From contig JBHJGP010000021.1 in assembly GCA_050331695.1 (NCBI GenBank), forward strand, positions 1-23,108: a stretch of DNA of 23,108 nt, read 5' to 3'. The stretch comes from JBHJGP01 sp050331695. GTDB lineage: Bacteria; Pseudomonadota; Alphaproteobacteria; Geminicoccales; Geminicoccaceae. Below are positions 18,824-23,108 of this stretch, piece by piece. Numbering within the stretch: the stretch's first letter is position 1; every line of letters starts with the position of its first letter. Below the pieces are notes generated by a model, which saw only the letters and a list, made by a program, of their open reading frames with translations, had not been told where the DNA came from and searched no databases. Position numbers and translations under genes: made by a program.

Positions 18824-19282
18824 TTAGGGCAAGCGCCCTTTAATGACGTAGGCCAGGATCTGAGCGACCTGCTCCGGCTCCTCGGCAACGGCCATCGCGG
18901 CCGCGTCGACCTCCTTCAAAGCGTGGCGGTTTTCCTCGGAGTGCAAGGTGATCAACGGTTTACCGAGAGCGACCGCATAACCCGCGTCAAACGCCGCGTT
19001 CCACTGCTTGTACCTCTCGCCGAACCGAACGACCACGATATCGGCGGCGCCGATCAAGGTCCGGGTGCGGATGGCGTTCATTTTTCCGCCCTTGTGGTCG
19101 TGCCAGAAGGGGTCGTTCTCCGCGCCCAAAATGCGAACGCCGCAATCGTCCGAGGCTCCATGGTCGGTGACCGGCGCCGTGAGGACCACTGGCATATCGG
19201 CTTGCTTCACGGCGGTGGCGATGCGTTCCCGCCAGTCGGTGTGAATCTCCCCGGACAGATAGACCGTCCATGTCTTGTTCAT
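18824..19282 (-). CDS. ytoQ: YtoQ family protein (nucleoside 2-deoxyribosyltransferase-like)
   Basis: 152 aa that match the YtoQ family along their whole length: WTVYLSGEIHTDWRERI at the start, TAPVTDHGASDDCG, GAENDPFWHDHKGGKMNAIRTR, ADIVVVRFGERYKQWNAAFDAG, ALGKPLITLHSEE and LKEVDAAAMAV. The fold group is that of nucleoside 2-deoxyribosyltransferases, but no activity is known to me for YtoQ. The ATG at 19282 is preceded by AGAGGAG. The gene is downstream of the small - strand gene at 19682, with 118 bases between them, so co-transcription is possible. Confidence 0.9.
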   Translation of the reverse strand: MNKTWTVYLSGEIHTDWRERIATAVKQADMPVVLTAPVTDHGASDDCGVRILGAENDPFWHDHKGGKMNAIRTRTLIGAADIVVVRFGERYKQWNAAFDAGYAVALGKPLITLHSEENRHALKEVDAAAMAVAEEPEQVAQILAYVIKGRLP

Positions 19283-19400
19283 CCCCGTTCTCCTCTGCTC
19301 ACCGGGCTATCGGCGCTGGCTGCATCGACCTGCCACCATCTCAAACGTCGCCAGCGGCGGCGCTAACCCTCGATGTGAGGTACACTTTACGTCGTTGTGC

Positions 19401-19682
19401 TCAAGCTTGAGAGAACATGGCGACGAACGGCATGAGCTCGGCGCCCAGTGCCAGGCTGCCGATCGCCATGATCACACCCTTCTCCCTATTTTTGATCGCG
19501 CTGTTGAGCTCGTAGGCCGAGGGATCCTTCAACTCGCCCTCCCGGTGGAGATAGTCCACGAACGCCTCGACGATTTCGTCTGCGGGGCGATCCATGAAGT
19601 CATCCTCGACATCGAACTGATAGAGATGGTCGGAGCCGGAGACCGGGCCCATGACAACCGCATTGCAGGTTACCTTGGCCAT
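19401..19682 (-). CDS. Small hypothetical protein (93 aa)
   Basis: I do not recognise this protein. It begins MAKVTCNAVVMGPVSGSDHL and has an acidic middle (FDVEDDFMDRPADEIVEAFVDYLHREGELKDPS). It ends with a mildly hydrophobic stretch (VIMAIGSLALGAELMPFVAMF, about residues 70-90) that could be an amphipathic or membrane-associated helix. The start is well supported: AAAGGAGG lies 9 bases before the ATG, the best ribosome-binding site in the accessory block, so it is probably well expressed. It is divergent from rpsL, and the 294 bases between them hold the rpsL leader. A much longer reading frame upstream on this strand overlaps rpsL and is not used. Confidence 0.75.
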   Translation of the reverse strand: MAKVTCNAVVMGPVSGSDHLYQFDVEDDFMDRPADEIVEAFVDYLHREGELKDPSAYELNSAIKNREKGVIMAIGSLALGAELMPFVAMFSQA

Positions 19683-19874
19683 TCCGCGTTTCCTCCTTTG
19701 GTTTCGTTGACCGCGGACTATGGATGGCCCCCGTGGCCGTTTGGTGGCAAGCGCTGAAATCGGTCGCATCTCGCCGGCGCGCCCTTGACGATCGGAAATC
19801 TCGGGCGTAAACAACGCGCCACACTTTCTCTGCGGCGTTGGTGGTGGCCCAGCCGGGCCAAACGCTTCGCTACG

Positions 19875-19903
19875 TTCAAAGTGGGACAATAGCGCCTTGT
19901 GAT
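19875..19903 (+). promoter_or_regulatory. Candidate rpsL promoter
   Basis: TTCAAA (19875-19880) and TGTGAT (19898-19903) are 17 bases apart, upstream of the hairpin and rpsL. Each box matches the sigma-70 consensus at only four of six positions, so this is a weak suggestion. Confidence 0.25.
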
Positions 19904-19931
19904 ACACCCCTCCGGGCCGGACGGGGTGTTT
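19904..19931 (+). terminator. Hairpin in the rpsL leader (possible attenuator)
   Basis: ACACCCC (19904-19910) pairs with GGGGTGT (19923-19929). The stem continues inward as TCC/GGA (one bulged C) around GGGCC, and TT (19930-19931) follows. It lies 45 bases before the rpsL ATG. With only a short T-run it may be an attenuator or a leader structure rather than a full terminator. Confidence 0.5.
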
Positions 19932-19976
19932 GGCGTTGCGATGGTGTTTGCTTTTCGAGGTGAGGGTTTCGGGTCG

Positions 19977-20348
19977 ATGCCGACGATCAATCAGCTGGTG
20001 CGCAAGCCGCGGGAGAAACAAGGCTCGCGCAATAAGGTGCCGGCGATGGAAGCCTGTCCGCAGAAGCGGGGCGTGTGCACCCGTGTCTACACGACGACAC
20101 CGAAGAAGCCGAACTCCGCGTTGCGCAAAGTGGCCCGCGTCCGCCTCACCAATGGCTATGAGGTGACCAGTTACATCCCGGGCGAAGGCCACAACCTTCA
20201 GGAACACTCCGTGGTCATGATTCGCGGCGGCCGGGTCAAGGATCTGCCGGGTGTGCGCTATCACATCATCCGCGGAACGCTCGACACCCAAGGGGTTAAT
20301 GGCAGAAAGCAACGCCGCTCGAAGTACGGCGTGAAGCGGCCGAAATAG
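19977..20348 (+). CDS. rpsL: 30S ribosomal protein S12
   Basis: 123-aa S12, which sits at the decoding site and controls accuracy. The start at ATG 19977 gives MPTINQLVRKPREKQGSRNK; a longer frame to 19899 would run through the leader hairpin. The conserved TTTPKKPNSALRKVARVRL has K43, and GGRVKDLPGVRYH has K88, both of the streptomycin-sensitive type. D89 is the aspartate methylthiolated by RimO in other bacteria. GAGGTGAGGG precedes the start. rpsG follows after 19 bases, the first step of the str operon. Confidence 0.97.
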   Translation: MPTINQLVRKPREKQGSRNKVPAMEACPQKRGVCTRVYTTTPKKPNSALRKVARVRLTNGYEVTSYIPGEGHNLQEHSVVMIRGGRVKDLPGVRYHIIRGTLDTQGVNGRKQRRSKYGVKRPK

Positions 20349-20367
20349 GCGGGGCGAGGAGGAAACG

Positions 20368-20838
20368 ATGCGACGTCGTGCTGCCGAGAAACGCGAGGTA
20401 TTGCCGGATCCCAAGTTCGGCGACGTCGTGCTCGCGAAATTCGTCAACAATCTAATGCTCGATGGCAAAAAGTCGGTGGCCGAGGGCATCGTTTACGGCG
20501 CCTTCGATCGGATCGAGCAGCGCTCCGGCGGCAAGAACCCGCTCGAGACGTTTCACGAGGCTTTGGAGAATGTGAAGCCATCGCTGGAAGTTCGCTCGCG
20601 CCGTGTTGGTGGCGCCACCTATCAGGTGCCCGTCGAGGTGCGGCCGGAACGGCGCCAGGCGCTCGCCATCCGCTGGCTGATCCAGACCGCTTCCAAGCGA
20701 TCGGAGAAGACCATGACCGAGCGGCTGGCCGGTGAATTGATTGACGCGGCCCAAGGGCGCGGCGCCGCGTTCAAGAAGCGTGAGGACACCTTGCGGATGG
20801 CCGAAGCCAACCGCGCCTTTTCCCATTATCGCTGGTAG
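20368..20838 (+). CDS. rpsG: 30S ribosomal protein S7
   Basis: 156-aa S7, the primary binder that nucleates the 30S head and lines the E site. It starts MRRRAAEKREVLPDPKFGD and has VVLAKFVNNLMLDGKKSVAEG. The rRNA-binding stretch includes VEVRSRRVGGATYQVPVEVRPERR, and the C-terminus REDTLRMAEANRAFSHYRW is typical. GAGGAGGA precedes the ATG. It is 19 bases from both rpsL and fusA. In E. coli S7 represses its own operon through the rpsL-rpsG gap; this gap is too short to hold the E. coli-type structure. Confidence 0.97.
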   Translation: MRRRAAEKREVLPDPKFGDVVLAKFVNNLMLDGKKSVAEGIVYGAFDRIEQRSGGKNPLETFHEALENVKPSLEVRSRRVGGATYQVPVEVRPERRQALAIRWLIQTASKRSEKTMTERLAGELIDAAQGRGAAFKKREDTLRMAEANRAFSHYRW

Positions 20839-20857
20839 TCAGAGGTCGGATCCCACC

Positions 20858-22933
<2,076 letters not shown>

Positions 22934-22969
22934 GCCGGTTGGCGTTTAGGGCGAGACGGAGACGGGACG

Positions 22970-23108
22970 ATGTCGAAGGAGAAGTTTGAGCGTACGAAGC
23001 CGCATGCGAACATCGGCACGATTGGCCATGTTGACCACGGCAAGACGACGCTGACGGCGGCGATCACGAAGGTGTTGGCGGAGGCGGGCGGCGCTCAGTT
23101 CACCAGTT
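22970..23108 (+). CDS. tuf: Elongation factor Tu, N-terminal start (partial)
   Basis: The first 46 codons of EF-Tu run off the window end. The start MSKEKFERTKPHANIGTIGH leads into the P-loop GHVDHGKTTLT and ITKVLAEAGGAQF. GGAG at 22958-22961 is 8 bases before the ATG. It closes the rpsL-rpsG-fusA-tuf operon and is the second tuf of the genome; the window cannot show whether its 3' end equals the copy at 1-142. Confidence 0.97.
   Translation, partial: MSKEKFERTKPHANIGTIGHVDHGKTTLTAAITKVLAEAGGAQFTS

Noticed and set aside
18826..18841. AGGGC/GCCCT hairpin at the end of ytoQ as a terminator for the histidine phosphatase gene
   Set aside because: The stem is only 5 bp with two Ts after it, and the bases are fixed by the ytoQ coding end.
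12301..19976. Mobile element, prophage or CRISPR explanation for the accessory block
   Set aside because: No transposase, integrase, terminal inverted repeats, target duplications or spaced direct repeats were found by eye.
20090..20250. Possible streptomycin-resistance changes in S12
   Set aside because: K43 and K88 are both present, as in sensitive strains.

Overview
The window is the chromosomal rplKAJL-rpoBC / rpsL-rpsG-fusA-tuf region of a GC-rich alphaproteobacterium, read left to right on the + strand. The gene order (tuf, tRNA-Trp, secE, nusG, rplK, rplA, rplJ, rplL, rpoB, rpoC, then rpsL, rpsG, fusA, tuf), the RpoB N-terminus, and the YtoQ, DUF2270 and SHPE-type histidine phosphatase neighbours suggest a Rhodospirillales-like lineage. 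The order-level placement is an inference and was not tested.

Layout. 1-142 is the 3' end of one tuf copy, closed by a strong hairpin. 281-356 is tRNA-Trp(CCA). 454-3653 carries secE, nusG, rplK, rplA, rplJ and rplL. 3841-12232 holds rpoB and rpoC, closed by a clear intrinsic terminator (12269-12300). 12301-19976 is a 7.7-kb accessory block with genes on both strands. 19977-23108 resumes the housekeeping set: rpsL, rpsG, fusA and the 5' end of a second tuf copy that runs off the window. The two tuf fragments are in the same orientation and bracket the whole segment.

The housekeeping genes form the core of gene expression: RNA polymerase beta and beta', the NusG elongation factor, the L1, L11 and L10-L12 stalk proteins with EF-G and EF-Tu that work on it, S12 and S7 of the decoding and head regions, and SecE of the translocon. 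Hairpins in the rplJ leader, between rplL and rpoB, and in the rpsL leader are candidate attenuation or processing sites.

The accessory block contains a single-TM hypothetical protein just after rpoC; an ABM-domain monooxygenase-like gene broken by a one-base frameshift; a DinB-family gene with an internal in-frame deletion; an unrecognised protein of about 337 aa made of three divergent repeats and also broken by a one-base frameshift; a four-TM DUF2270 protein; a Tat-signal-bearing class V aminotransferase / isopenicillin-N-epimerase-like protein; a two-cysteine OhrR-type MarR regulator; a histidine phosphatase; a YtoQ nucleoside-deoxyribosyltransferase-like protein; and a 93-aa conserved-looking small protein of unknown role. 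I see no transposase, integrase, CRISPR array or phage gene. The most unusual items are the triple-repeat protein and the run of three damaged neighbouring genes at 13035-14920. I found no convincing new multi-gene system.
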